Part shown: piece by piece, positions 35,619 through 44,000 of the stretch | Layout: every line of letters starts with the position of its first letter | How positions within the stretch are numbered: the stretch's first letter is position 1 | Source of the DNA: Bradyrhizobium sp. Gha | GTDB taxonomy: Bacteria; Pseudomonadota; Alphaproteobacteria; Rhizobiales; Xanthobacteraceae | Length of the DNA stretch: 64,000 nt | NCBI RefSeq assembly: GCF_900113735.1 | Contig: NZ_FOQM01000015.1 | Coordinates: 1 to 64,000 of the forward strand | Direction of reading: 5' to 3' | Notes under the pieces: generated by a model | Databases searched by the model: none | The model's input: only the letters and a program-made list of their open reading frames with translations | What the model was told of the DNA's origin: nothing | Made by a program: the position numbers and the translations under genes

Positions 35619-36199
35619 GTTTTCGGCAGGCGCCCCATCAGATAGAATTCGTCGTTCGGCCGCATGCTGGTGAAATTCGCCAGCCGATTGGACAGGGCGA
35701 AGAAGGCGGAGATCGCGGCGATGTCCCAGACATCGTCGTCGCTGAAGCCGTGCAGGGCAAGGGCTGCGAAATCCTCCTCCGAGCTCCGCTGCGCGTCCGC
35801 CGAGATCTTCATCGCGAAATCGAGCATGGCCTTCTGCCGCGGCGTGATGTCGGCCTTGCGATAGTTGGTCGCGATCTGATCGGCAACCAAAGGGTTCTTG
35901 GCGCGGATGCGCAGGATCGCGCCATGGGCGATCACGCAATACTGGCACTGGTTGGCCGCCGACGTCGCCACCACGATCATCTCGCGTTCGGCCTTGGTGA
36001 GACCGCTGTCCTTCTCCATCAGTGCGTCGTGATAGGCGAAGAAGGCGCGGAATTCGTCGGGCCGGTAGGCCAGCGTCAGGAATACGTTCGGCACGAAGCC
36101 GCTCTTTTCCTGCACGGCGAGCAGGCGCGTGCGGATGTCGTCAGGCAGGCTGTCGATGGCGGGTGCGGGGAAGCGTTGCGCGGGCTTTGTCATGGCCAT
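35615..36199 (-). CDS. AhpD-like peroxidase-related protein
   Basis: A 194-residue protein of the carboxymuconolactone decarboxylase/AhpD superfamily. The redox motif is NQCQYCVIAH (Cys85, Cys88, His92), preceded by AEREMIVVATSAAN. A second conserved block SDDDVWDIAAISAFFALSNRLANF follows, as in the peroxidase-related (TIGR01926) group. It probably removes peroxides using the CXXC pair. I used ATG at 36199; ATG at 36193 is also possible. It overlaps the mgtC-like gene. Confidence 0.87.
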   Translation of the reverse strand: MAMTKPAQRFPAPAIDSLPDDIRTRLLAVQEKSGFVPNVFLTLAYRPDEFRAFFAYHDALMEKDSGLTKAEREMIVVATSAANQCQYCVIAHGAILRIRAKNPLVADQIATNYRKADITPRQKAMLDFAMKISADAQRSSEEDFAALALHGFSDDDVWDIAAISAFFALSNRLANFTSMRPNDEFYLMGRLPKT

Positions 36200-36289
36200 G
36201 GATTCCGGCTTTTGGGCCGGCAACCATAGTCGATGCGGGCGGGCGCCTCAACGTGCCTGGTATTCCGCAAGGCGCGAGACACCCTCAGT

Positions 36290-36394
36290 GTCGTCGCCCG
36301 ATTTAATCGGGCGATCCAGTATTCCAGAGCCGGAACCGATTGAATCGAGAGGCCGCGGCGTACTGGATGCCCCGGTCGAGCCGGGGCATGACAG
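36290..36394. repeat. Dispersed two-hairpin repeat, family A, copy 4
   Basis: The left hairpin is CGCCCGATTTAATCGGGCG followed by ATCCAGTATTCCAGA. The right part is GTACTGGATGCCCCGG with CCGGGGCATGACAG. It lies between the start of the AhpD-like gene and the stop of the herA-like gene, where it could terminate the latter. Confidence 0.8.
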
Positions 36395-36420
36395 CGGAGT
36401 TTGTGGAGGCGTGTCGTCCG

Positions 36421-38157
36421 CTACCGCAGCGGCTTCTTCAGCAGCGAGAAGCGATCCGGATCGAGCCCCAGCGAGGGCTGCAGCATCGGCGTTTCAGCAG
36501 GCGCGAGCGACTTGGCGGGCGGTGCGGCGAACACCGGGTCGTTCGGCACGTCGCGCTGCGAGGTGGCACCGCGCCAGCGCTCGAGCACGGCGCCGACGAA
36601 ATGCATGTCATGGCCGGCGCTGACCGACGGAACGCTCGAGATGGTGGCTTCGCCGCGCGGCAATTGATGGGGGGGCACCTCCTTGAACCGCAGGCGCGTC
36701 GGCAGTGCGACGCCTTCGCCGAAGGCCAGCACCTCCCGCGTGCCGAGCGAGGGCACGAAGGACAGGAGGTTCGCGGCCGCGTCCGACACCGCGGCGCGCA
36801 GCAGCGCCTGGTCGCGGTCGTTGGCAAGACGCATCGTGAACAGCGTGTTGCACTGGGAGATGATGGTTGCGTCGAGCTCTGCGGGGCGCTGCGTGATCAG
36901 GCCGAGATAGACGCCGTATTTGCGGCCTTCCTTGGCGATGCGGGACACCGCCTTGCGGGTCGGTCCGAAACCGATATTGCGGTCGGCGGAGGCATAGCGG
37001 TGCGCCTCTTCGCAGACGAACAACATCGGCGAAACGCCGTCGCTCCACAGGCCGAAGTCGAAGGCCATGCGGCAGAGCACCGACACGACGGAATCGATGA
37101 CCTCTGCGGGAAAGCCGGCGAGCTGCATCACCGTCATCGGCTTGCCATTGGCGGGCAGGCGGAACAGATGGCTGATCACCTCCGCCATGGTGTCGCCGCC
37201 GACATTGGCGTTGTCGAACATGAAGGCATAACGCGGATCGTTGCGAACCGCCTCGATGCGCGAGATCAGCTTGTGATAGACGATGCGCGAGGAGCGGTTT
37301 TCCAGCTTGCCCATGCGCTCGTCGATCAGCGAGATCAAATCGACCAGGCGATACGGCACCGGCGTGTCGACGGTGAAGCCGATCTGCTTGGGGTCGATTC
37401 GCTTCAGGCCGAGGCGGTCGGCGCTCTGATATTGCGTGTAGATGCCCTTGGCGATCGGGATCACTTCGGCGAGGACGTCGAGCTCCTCGGGCACGCCGGC
37501 GCGGCCGCCGAACAGCACGTCGACGATTTCCTCGAAATTGAACAGCCAGAACGGCAGCTTCAGGTTCCGCGGGTTGAGCACCAGCGCGCGGTCGCCGAAG
37601 CAGCGGCCATATTCGTTGTGCACGTCGAGCAGGAAGATGCGCAGGTTCGGGCGCGCCTTCAGGATCTCGTTGAGCAGCAGCGACACGCCCGTGGACTTGC
37701 CGACGCCGGTCGATCCCAGGACCGCGAAATGCTTCGAGAGCATCTCCTCAATGTCGACATAGGCGACGACGGAACGGTCCTGCTGGAGGAAACCGACATT
37801 GATCTGATCCGAACCGGTCGGCGCGTAGATCGTGCGCAGCTCCTGGCTGGTGATCAGGTCCACGGCATCGCCGATGGTCGGATAATTGGTGACACCGCGC
37901 TGGAATTTCGGCTTCTCGGTGGCGTTGAGAATTTCGCCGAGCAGGTCGACCGAGGCGATGGCGATGTAGTCGGTGCTCGACAAATTCTCGCAGGACACCT
38001 CGGTGATCATCGCGACGATGACCGAGCTGGCGCAGCGGATGCTGACGAAGCGGCCGACTGTGGCCCGAACTTCCGAGACCGGCATCCGGCTTTCCGCCAG
38101 AAGCCCGACCCGAGCGAGCGATCCGCGTACCGAAATCACGCGTCCAAAGGATGTCAC
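36421..38157 (-). CDS. HerA-type hexameric ATPase/helicase
   Basis: A 578-residue protein with an N-terminal HAS-barrel-like domain (VISVRGSLARVGLL), Walker A GSTGVGKST (148-156), Walker B MLFVCEEAH (about 375-383) and an Arg-finger region QRPAELDATIISQCNTLFTMRL. HerA proteins pump DNA and often work with NurA nuclease in end resection, or as parts of defence systems. No nurA or defence gene is adjacent, so its role here is open. GTG at 38157 is the only plausible start; no in-frame ATG lies upstream. The last 60 residues are low-complexity. Confidence 0.87.
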   Translation of the reverse strand: MTSFGRVISVRGSLARVGLLAESRMPVSEVRATVGRFVSIRCASSVIVAMITEVSCENLSSTDYIAIASVDLLGEILNATEKPKFQRGVTNYPTIGDAVDLITSQELRTIYAPTGSDQINVGFLQQDRSVVAYVDIEEMLSKHFAVLGSTGVGKSTGVSLLLNEILKARPNLRIFLLDVHNEYGRCFGDRALVLNPRNLKLPFWLFNFEEIVDVLFGGRAGVPEELDVLAEVIPIAKGIYTQYQSADRLGLKRIDPKQIGFTVDTPVPYRLVDLISLIDERMGKLENRSSRIVYHKLISRIEAVRNDPRYAFMFDNANVGGDTMAEVISHLFRLPANGKPMTVMQLAGFPAEVIDSVVSVLCRMAFDFGLWSDGVSPMLFVCEEAHRYASADRNIGFGPTRKAVSRIAKEGRKYGVYLGLITQRPAELDATIISQCNTLFTMRLANDRDQALLRAAVSDAAANLLSFVPSLGTREVLAFGEGVALPTRLRFKEVPPHQLPRGEATISSVPSVSAGHDMHFVGAVLERWRGATSQRDVPNDPVFAAPPAKSLAPAETPMLQPSLGLDPDRFSLLKKPLR

Positions 38158-38584
38158 GATGGATGAACCTGAAAAGTCAGACTGTTTGTCCGACTATGCC
38201 GGGCCGTCGCTGCACAAACGGTTAAACGACGGGCGCGGGCGCTTCGTTAAATCCGCTACAATTCGGTCGATAGGTTTGTTCCCAATCCATCTGTGAGGGG
38301 AATCGGCCGGAAAATGCCGCTTGGTCCGGCTTCTGACCTTAGATCGAATTAAGGAAGATTTTACCATTCGCTCAGTCCGTCCAGTGTTCGGGTGATGGCC
38401 GTTCAATTTGGGGGCATGGGCGAATGCCGTAGGGCCCGCGTTGATTTGTTGACGGGATCGAATCATTTGTACATTGGTACAAATGAACCTGCGGCCGGAG
38501 TGCCGCTGGGTGCATCCACGACTATTGCGCCCGCGTCCGATTGCGCGATTCCTTGAACCGGATCGCCACGCCTTGGAGGCCAGC
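38158..38584. other. Divergent control region between herA-like and dioxygenase genes
   Basis: No coding frame is supported in these 427 bases. The right end holds a TTGACG promoter element and the TTTGTAC palindrome described separately, about 100 bases before the dioxygenase start. The rest is AT-richer than the flanks and must contain the herA-like promoter. Confidence 0.5.
38449..38485 (+). promoter_or_regulatory. Promoter with overlapping TetR-type operator, dioxygenase gene
   Basis: TTGACG (38449-38454) is followed after 15 bases by TACATT (38470-38475). The latter lies inside a perfect palindrome at 38464-38485: CATTTGTAC, a 4-base spacer ATTG, then GTACAAATG. An almost identical arrangement stands before the tetR gene at 58845. 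The regulator encoded there is the natural candidate to bind both. Confidence 0.7.
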
Positions 38585-39553
38585 ATGCAGCCCGAACCGA
38601 TCCTCGATCTCGCCCATCTCGGCCACATGGAGCTGCTGACGCCGAAGCCCGACGAGAGCCTGAAATTCTTTGTCGACGTCATGGGCATGACCATCAGCGG
38701 GCAGAAGGGCGAGTCGGTCTATCTGCGCGGCTGGGACGATTATGAGCGCTACTCGCTGAAGCTCACGGCCGCGAAGACGTCAGGCATGGAGCACATGGCG
38801 CTCCGCGCGCGCAGCCAGCAGGCGCTGGAGCGCCGCGTTACCGCGTTGAAGGGCTCTGGCTTCGACATCGGCTGGATCGACGGCGATATGGGGCAGGGCC
38901 CGACGTTTCGATGTCGCGACCCCGATGGCCACATCGTCGAGCTCTACTACGAGACCGAATGGTATCGAGCGCCGCCGGAGCTGAAGCCGGCGCTGAAGAA
39001 CCAGGCGCAGCGCTTTCCCGCGCGCGGCGTCAATGTCCGCCGGCTCGACCATCTCAACTGCCTCGCCGTCGACATCAAGGCCAACCGGGAGTTCTTCGAG
39101 AACTATCTCGGCTGCCGCCTCACCGAGCAGATCGTGCTCAATGACGGAAGGGAAGCGGCGATGTGGCTGACCATGTCGAACAAGAGCTACGATTTCGCCT
39201 ATTCGCTCGACCATTCCGGCACGCCCGGCCGCTTCCACCACGTCACCTACGCGCTCGACAGCCGCGAGGAGATCCTTCGCGCGGCTGACATCTTCCTGGA
39301 GAACGGGGTGCACATCGAGACCGGTCCGCACAAGCATGCGATCCAGCAGACCTTCTTCCTCTACGTCTACGAGCCCGGCGGCAACCGCGTCGAAGTCGCC
39401 AATGCCGGTGCACGTCTCATCCTCGCGCCCGACTGGAAACCGATCGTGTGGACGGAAGAGGAGCGCAAGAAGGGCCAGGCCTGGGGGTTGAAGACCATCG
39501 AGTCCTTCCACACCCATGGCACGCCGCCGGTGGACATGAAGAAGCACGGTTAG
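38585..39553 (+). CDS. Type I extradiol (catechol 2,3-dioxygenase-like) dioxygenase
   Basis: A 322-residue two-domain VOC protein. The C-terminal domain holds the metal ligands of extradiol dioxygenases: His in VRRLDHLNC (about 156), His in GRFHHVTYAL (about 219) and Glu in GGNRVEV (about 271). The FLYVYEPGGNRVEV segment is the family signature. It would cleave a catecholic ring next to the two hydroxyls using Fe(II); the natural substrate is not evident. ATG at 38585 follows GGAGG five bases earlier; a 34-residue longer start at 38483 has no such site. It is a lone gene, linked by operator to the 58.9 kb operon. Confidence 0.88.
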   Translation: MQPEPILDLAHLGHMELLTPKPDESLKFFVDVMGMTISGQKGESVYLRGWDDYERYSLKLTAAKTSGMEHMALRARSQQALERRVTALKGSGFDIGWIDGDMGQGPTFRCRDPDGHIVELYYETEWYRAPPELKPALKNQAQRFPARGVNVRRLDHLNCLAVDIKANREFFENYLGCRLTEQIVLNDGREAAMWLTMSNKSYDFAYSLDHSGTPGRFHHVTYALDSREEILRAADIFLENGVHIETGPHKHAIQQTFFLYVYEPGGNRVEVANAGARLILAPDWKPIVWTEEERKKGQAWGLKTIESFHTHGTPPVDMKKHG

Positions 39554-39595
39554 AGCGGGATGAGATTGGGTTGAATCAAGCCGCCGCGGGCTCGG

Positions 39596-39719
39596 TGCAC
39601 CTCTCCCGCTTGCGGGAGAGGTCGGCGCAACGCGCCGGGTGAGGGTTCTCTCCTCTGGGGGAGTGTCCCGTTGCGGAGACACCCTCTCCCCACCCGCAAG
39701 CGGGGGAGGGAGCGCACCT
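39596..39719. repeat. Dispersed hairpin repeat, family C
   Basis: CTCTCCCGCTTGCGGGAGAG forms a perfect hairpin at the left end, and ACCCGCAAGCGGG another at the right. CGGGTGAGGGTTCTC and CACCCTCTCCCC link them. The block lies between the dioxygenase gene and the convergent hydroxylase gene and probably ends both transcripts. Confidence 0.75.
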
Positions 39720-39755
39720 CCCTTGTCGCGGCAAATGGAACCTCATCTTTTCAGG

Positions 39756-42700
39756 CTAGTGCGCCGACGCCCGCACGCGCGCGATCGTCTCCTTGACTCC
39801 GCTCCAGGCCGGTTTGTCCGGCGCGAATTGCTGGCGCAGGAAGGTGACGAGCTCCTCGATCTGCGCGTCGCTCATGCTGTCCTTGAATGCCGGCATGTAG
39901 CCGAGGTCGCTCGATGCGGGCTCGGTGATGCCGCGGAGGATCACCTGCACGAGATTGTCCGAGGTCGCGCTGTGCAGATTGCTGTTGAGCGCGAGCGAGG
40001 GACGGCTGCCGAACAGCGGCAGGCCGCCGACCTGGTGGCAGACGGCGCAGGCGCCCTGATAGAGGCGCGCGCCGCTGGACGAGGCGACCGTGACGCGTGT
40101 TGCGCTTTCGAGCTTCGTGGCCAGTGCGGGGGCGTCGGCCGCGCTGTCGTTGAACGAGCCGAGATAGACCGCCATCGCGCGGATGTCCTGGTCGGGCAGG
40201 GCTTTGAGATCCCTCACGATCGGCGCCATCGGCCCGGCCGCGACACCGTGGTAGCGCGAATGGCCGGTGCGCAAATAGGCGAACAGCTCGTCCTCGCTCC
40301 AGGGGATCGGCGCATGCGAGAGCGAGGTCAGCGGCGGCGCTTCCCAGCCTTCGGCAAAGCCGCCGGCGAGATAAGCGCTGCGCTGCTCGGCGCCGAGCGC
40401 ATTGCGTGGGGAATGGCAGCCGCTGCAATGACCGAGGCTCTCGATCAGATAAGCGCCGCGATTCCAGGCCTGCGATTTGGCGGGATCAGGCTTGAACTCC
40501 TTGGTCTGGTGGAACAGTGCGTTCCAGCCGGCAAGCAACGGCCGGAGATTGAACGGGAAGGCCAGCGCATTCGCCGGCGCCGCCGCGCGTACCGCGGGCT
40601 GTGCCATCAGGTAGGCGTAGAGCGCCTGCATGTCCGCATCATCAGTCCTCGAGAAGTGCGTATAGGGGAAGGCCGGGTAGAGCTGCCGGCCGTCGCGATG
40701 CAGCCCGTCGCGCATCGCGCGCTCGAAGGCCGGATAGGACCAGGCGCCGATGCCGGTCTCGACATCGGGCGTGATGTTGGTCGAGTAGATCGTGCCGAAC
40801 GGCGTCTCCAGCGCGCGTCCGCCGGCGTTGGGCAGTCCACTCAAGCTGGTGTGGCACTCCGCGCAATTGCCGAGGGCCGCAAGCTGCTCACCGCGCGCGA
40901 TGGTCGCGGCGGAATAAACCGATGCGTCGGGCCGCGCGATCGGCGCGATGGAACGTCCGGGCAGCAGCGCGGCGCCGACGCCGATTGCGGCGGTGCAGAC
41001 GGCCGCAATCGTCGCGACGATGCCGGCGCGTTTGGCAAACGGATTCTCCCAGACGCGCGATGGTTTCGGCGTAGCCGGCGCGACCAGGGCTTGCGGCTTG
41101 GGCGATGTCTCGCCGTGCAAGCCCTTCAGAATTCGTTCCGGGGTGAACGGCGGCTCGCGGAAGCGCACACCGGTGGCATCGAAGATCGCATTCGCGATGG
41201 CCGCGGCGCTCGGCACCGAGGCCGACTCGCCGACGCCGAGCGGCGGCTGGTCCTGCCGCGGCAACATCAGCACGTCGATCTCCGGCAAGTCGGGGAACGG
41301 GATGACCGGATAGGCGCCCCATTCCCGCGCCGCCACCGCGCCGCGCTCGAACGAAACTTCCTCCATCAACGCGCGGCTGGTCGACTGGATGACGTTGCCC
41401 TGGATCTGGTGCCGCACGCCGTCCGGATTGATCATCAATCCGGAGTCCTGTCCGGCGACGACGCGCGTGACGCTGACATCGCCGGTCGTCTTGTTCACCG
41501 CGACGTCAGCGACCCAGGCCGACCACGCCGCGCCATAGCCCGGAAACTTGCTGTGGACGTAGAGCGCATAGGCAAAGCCGCGCCCGTGCACGATTTCTCC
41601 GTCCTTCTCCGCGCGCACTGGGCGCGGCGTCCAGCCCGCGCGTTCGGCCACTGCGTTGACGAGATCGACGGCGCGCTGGTCTTTCAGGTAGCGCAGGCGG
41701 TATTCGATCGGATCGACGCCGGCCTCGAATGCTGCCTCGTCGATATAGGATTCATGCGCAAAGGTGTTCGGCAACGCCGAGACGCCGCGAAACCAGGCGG
41801 CGCGCACGATGGGTGCCATATCGTGGGCGACGACACGCATGTGGTCGTAGTCGTAAGGCGGGATCGCGGTACGGTCACCCATCTGGAGCACCGCGGGCTC
41901 GGGCGAGATGCGCCCCGTGAGCAGCAGCGCCAGCGTCGGCGCCGCGTTCGAGGGATAGCGCGTGGCGAGATCGTAACCGGCGATGTCGCCGCAGGCATCG
42001 AGGCCGCCATTGACGTCGATGAGCTGCGCGGCGCCCTTGGGCTCCCAGGCGTGCTCCTGCTCGCGCGTCAACTGCACGCGGACCGGACGGCCGACGGCGC
42101 GGGACAGCAGCAGGGCATCTGCCGTGACGTCATCGGCGCAGTTGCGGCCGTAGCAGCCGGCGGCCTCCAATCTGATGACCTCGACCTCGCTCTCGGGACG
42201 CTCTACGAGAAGAGCGAGATCGCTGCGCAACACGTGCGGATTCTGCGTGCCCGACCAGACGCGGATATTGCCGTCCGTGTAATCAGCGACCGCGCAGGAC
42301 GGGCCGATCGATGCGTGCATCTGGTATGGCCAGACATAGGTGCGCTGCATCGGTTTGGCGGAGCCTGCAATCGCCGCGTCGACGTCGCCCTTCTCGATCA
42401 GCGTGCGCGGTGTCGAGGGATGGGCGCGGAGCGCTGTCTCGACGTCGGAGAGATCTGTCAGCGTGGGCGTGGGCTTCCAGCTGACCGCGAGTTGTTGCGC
42501 GGCGCGAATCGCATTCTCCTCGCGCTCGGCCACCACGCCGACGAAATCGCCGATGTGGACGACGGCCACGAGGCCTGGAACGTCGCGGACCGAGGCCTCA
42601 TCGACCGCGATCAGGCTGGTGCCGACGAACGGGCCGGCATCGACGCCGGAATAGGGCGGGCGGACAACGCGGCCGTGCAGCATGCCCGGGACGCGGATGT

Positions 42701-43268
42701 CGTGCACGAAGGTCAGCTCACCCGTTGCTTTGGCAGGTAGATCGACCCGCGGCACCGACTGGCCGACGATGGTGTAATCGCCGACGGACTTGACGGTGAT
42801 GTCGTCAGCGAGTTCGAGCCGGATGGTCTCGCCGCCGATCAGCTCGCCATAGCTGACGCTGCGGTTGTGACCGCGCACGAGGCCGTCCTCGATCTTCAGC
42901 TCTTCGGCCGGCAGCTCCAGCCGCTCCGCCGCCCGCGCGATCAGAAATTGCCGCGCCTGCGCTGCGGCTTTGCGCAGCGGCACGGCGGTGATCTGGATGG
43001 TTTCGCTGGCAATCGTCGCACCCTGGTTCGGCACGACTGCGGTGTCGCCGAGCACGACGACGACGCGGGCAAAGGAGACATCGAGCTCCTCGGCGACGAT
43101 CTGGCCGAGTGATGTACGGACGCCGGTGCCGAGATCGACATGGCCGTTATAGGCGTTCACCGAGCCCTCCGCGGTGATGCGGATAAAGGTCTCTGACGTG
43201 ATCTCGTCCACGGTGCGGACGACGACGAGCGAGCCGCGCTCTTCTCGGTTCGAATGCGGGGAGGCCAT
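39756..43268 (-). CDS. Molybdenum hydroxylase large subunit with three-haem cytochrome c tail (NicB/IorB-like)
   Basis: A 1170-residue fusion. Residues 1 to about 720 are the molybdopterin-binding subunit of the xanthine dehydrogenase family (GTGVRTSLGQIVAEEL, EAAGCYGRNCADD, QIQGNVIQSTSRALMEE, LGVGESASVPSAAAIANAI). A membrane-anchor helix follows near 743-760. The tail has three CXXCH haem sites: CAECH near 802, CSGCH near 948 and CAVCH near 1073. This layout and length match nicotinate hydroxylase NicB of Pseudomonas putida; isoquinoline oxidoreductase IorB is related. It would hydroxylate an N-heteroaromatic ring with electrons leaving through c-haems. The start overlaps the small-subunit stop. 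Confidence 0.88.
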   Translation of the reverse strand: MASPHSNREERGSLVVVRTVDEITSETFIRITAEGSVNAYNGHVDLGTGVRTSLGQIVAEELDVSFARVVVVLGDTAVVPNQGATIASETIQITAVPLRKAAAQARQFLIARAAERLELPAEELKIEDGLVRGHNRSVSYGELIGGETIRLELADDITVKSVGDYTIVGQSVPRVDLPAKATGELTFVHDIRVPGMLHGRVVRPPYSGVDAGPFVGTSLIAVDEASVRDVPGLVAVVHIGDFVGVVAEREENAIRAAQQLAVSWKPTPTLTDLSDVETALRAHPSTPRTLIEKGDVDAAIAGSAKPMQRTYVWPYQMHASIGPSCAVADYTDGNIRVWSGTQNPHVLRSDLALLVERPESEVEVIRLEAAGCYGRNCADDVTADALLLSRAVGRPVRVQLTREQEHAWEPKGAAQLIDVNGGLDACGDIAGYDLATRYPSNAAPTLALLLTGRISPEPAVLQMGDRTAIPPYDYDHMRVVAHDMAPIVRAAWFRGVSALPNTFAHESYIDEAAFEAGVDPIEYRLRYLKDQRAVDLVNAVAERAGWTPRPVRAEKDGEIVHGRGFAYALYVHSKFPGYGAAWSAWVADVAVNKTTGDVSVTRVVAGQDSGLMINPDGVRHQIQGNVIQSTSRALMEEVSFERGAVAAREWGAYPVIPFPDLPEIDVLMLPRQDQPPLGVGESASVPSAAAIANAIFDATGVRFREPPFTPERILKGLHGETSPKPQALVAPATPKPSRVWENPFAKRAGIVATIAAVCTAAIGVGAALLPGRSIAPIARPDASVYSAATIARGEQLAALGNCAECHTSLSGLPNAGGRALETPFGTIYSTNITPDVETGIGAWSYPAFERAMRDGLHRDGRQLYPAFPYTHFSRTDDADMQALYAYLMAQPAVRAAAPANALAFPFNLRPLLAGWNALFHQTKEFKPDPAKSQAWNRGAYLIESLGHCSGCHSPRNALGAEQRSAYLAGGFAEGWEAPPLTSLSHAPIPWSEDELFAYLRTGHSRYHGVAAGPMAPIVRDLKALPDQDIRAMAVYLGSFNDSAADAPALATKLESATRVTVASSSGARLYQGACAVCHQVGGLPLFGSRPSLALNSNLHSATSDNLVQVILRGITEPASSDLGYMPAFKDSMSDAQIEELVTFLRQQFAPDKPAWSGVKETIARVRASAH

Positions 43269-43750
43269 CAATCACCGGTCTCGGCGAGTTGGCCAGACGC
43301 GCGCATCACGGCGCGCAGGATTTCGACATGGGTGCCGCAGCGGCAGAGATTGTAGCGAAGCGCGGCGAGTGCCTCGTGTTCTGACGGCTGCGGGTTGATC
43401 GCGAGCAGCGCCTTGGTGGTCATGATCATGCCGTTGAGGCAGTAGCCGCATTGGGCGGCCTGCTCGTCGATGAAGGCTTGTTGCACGGCGTCAGGCTTGT
43501 CGCGCGTGCCGAGCCCCTCGAGCGTCACGATGTCGCGCCCGGCGCAGCCGCCCACAGGAATCACGCAGGAGCGTGCGGCCATGCCGTCGATCAGGACAGT
43601 GCAGGTGCCGCATTCACCGAGACCGCAACCATATTTCGGGCCGTTGAGTCCGAGATCGTTGCGCAGCACATAAAGCAGCGGCGTCGGGCGCTCTGCCGTG
43701 ACGTCGTGGATCCTGCCGTTCACGGTGAGGCGGATCGGTGTCTGCGTCAT
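43268..43750 (-). CDS. Molybdenum hydroxylase small subunit, two [2Fe-2S] clusters (NicA/IorA-like)
   Basis: A 160-residue electron-transfer subunit. The plant-ferredoxin-type cluster uses Cys42, Cys47, Cys50 and Cys62 (GCGLGECGTCTVLIDG). The second cluster uses Cys101, Cys104, Cys136 and Cys138 (QCGYCLNGM and NLCRCG). It passes electrons from the molybdenum site of the large subunit to the c-haems. No FAD subunit gene is present, consistent with the two-subunit NicAB/IorAB type. ATG at 43750 begins the conserved N-terminus. A GTATAC-like palindrome lies 49 bases upstream. Confidence 0.93.
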   Translation of the reverse strand: MTQTPIRLTVNGRIHDVTAERPTPLLYVLRNDLGLNGPKYGCGLGECGTCTVLIDGMAARSCVIPVGGCAGRDIVTLEGLGTRDKPDAVQQAFIDEQAAQCGYCLNGMIMTTKALLAINPQPSEHEALAALRYNLCRCGTHVEILRAVMRASGQLAETGD

Positions 43751-43798
43751 CCTCGTTCCCACGCCTTGCGATCGAAAATTTCTACGTCGCGACGATAC

Positions 43799-43814
43799 CG
43801 TTTGTACACAAACG
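43799..43814. promoter_or_regulatory. Candidate MarR operator upstream of the hydroxylase genes
   Basis: CGTTTGTACACAAACG has 7-base inverted arms CGTTTGT and ACAAACG around AC. It is 49 bases upstream of the small-subunit start. It matches, with one change per half, the GTATAC-centred sites at 43951 and 53622. Confidence 0.55.
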
Positions 43815-43921
43815 TGCAAGCGGCCATGCCGCAGTGCAGCGCAACTGCCCGCTTTGTGGACAAGGGCGGGAGGCAAATGAGGTTTTATTCGGCAGGCGCG
43901 TCTTTTCGCGCGCCGCGCCGC

Positions 43922-43966
43922 TTGACAGCTATCAGGACCGCGCGCAACATCGTTCGTATACGAATG
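43922..43966 (+). promoter_or_regulatory. Promoter and MarR-type operator of the hydroxynicotinate reductase operon
   Basis: TTGACA (43922-43927), a consensus -35 box, is followed after 17 bases by CAACAT (43945-43950), a weak -10. CGTTCGTATACGAATG (43951-43966) comes directly after, with the perfect 12-base palindrome TTCGTATACGAA in its centre, covering the expected transcription start. A repressor bound here would block the operon that contains the MarR gene itself. Confidence 0.65.
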
Positions 43967-44000
43967 ATAGCCGCGGTCGGCCTCCGGCTTTGAGATGGTG

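Noticed and set aside
38483..38584. Longer dioxygenase start at 38483, directly after the operator
   Set aside because: It adds 34 residues of non-conserved Arg/Pro-rich sequence without a ribosome binding site, whereas ATG 38585 has GGAGG at good spacing and begins at the first VOC domain.
39639..42740. Plus-strand open frame of about 1033 codons opposite the hydroxylase large subunit
   Set aside because: It is the complementary frame of a clearly conserved gene (molybdopterin domain plus three CXXCH sites). Its translation is rich in Arg, Ala and Gly without domains.
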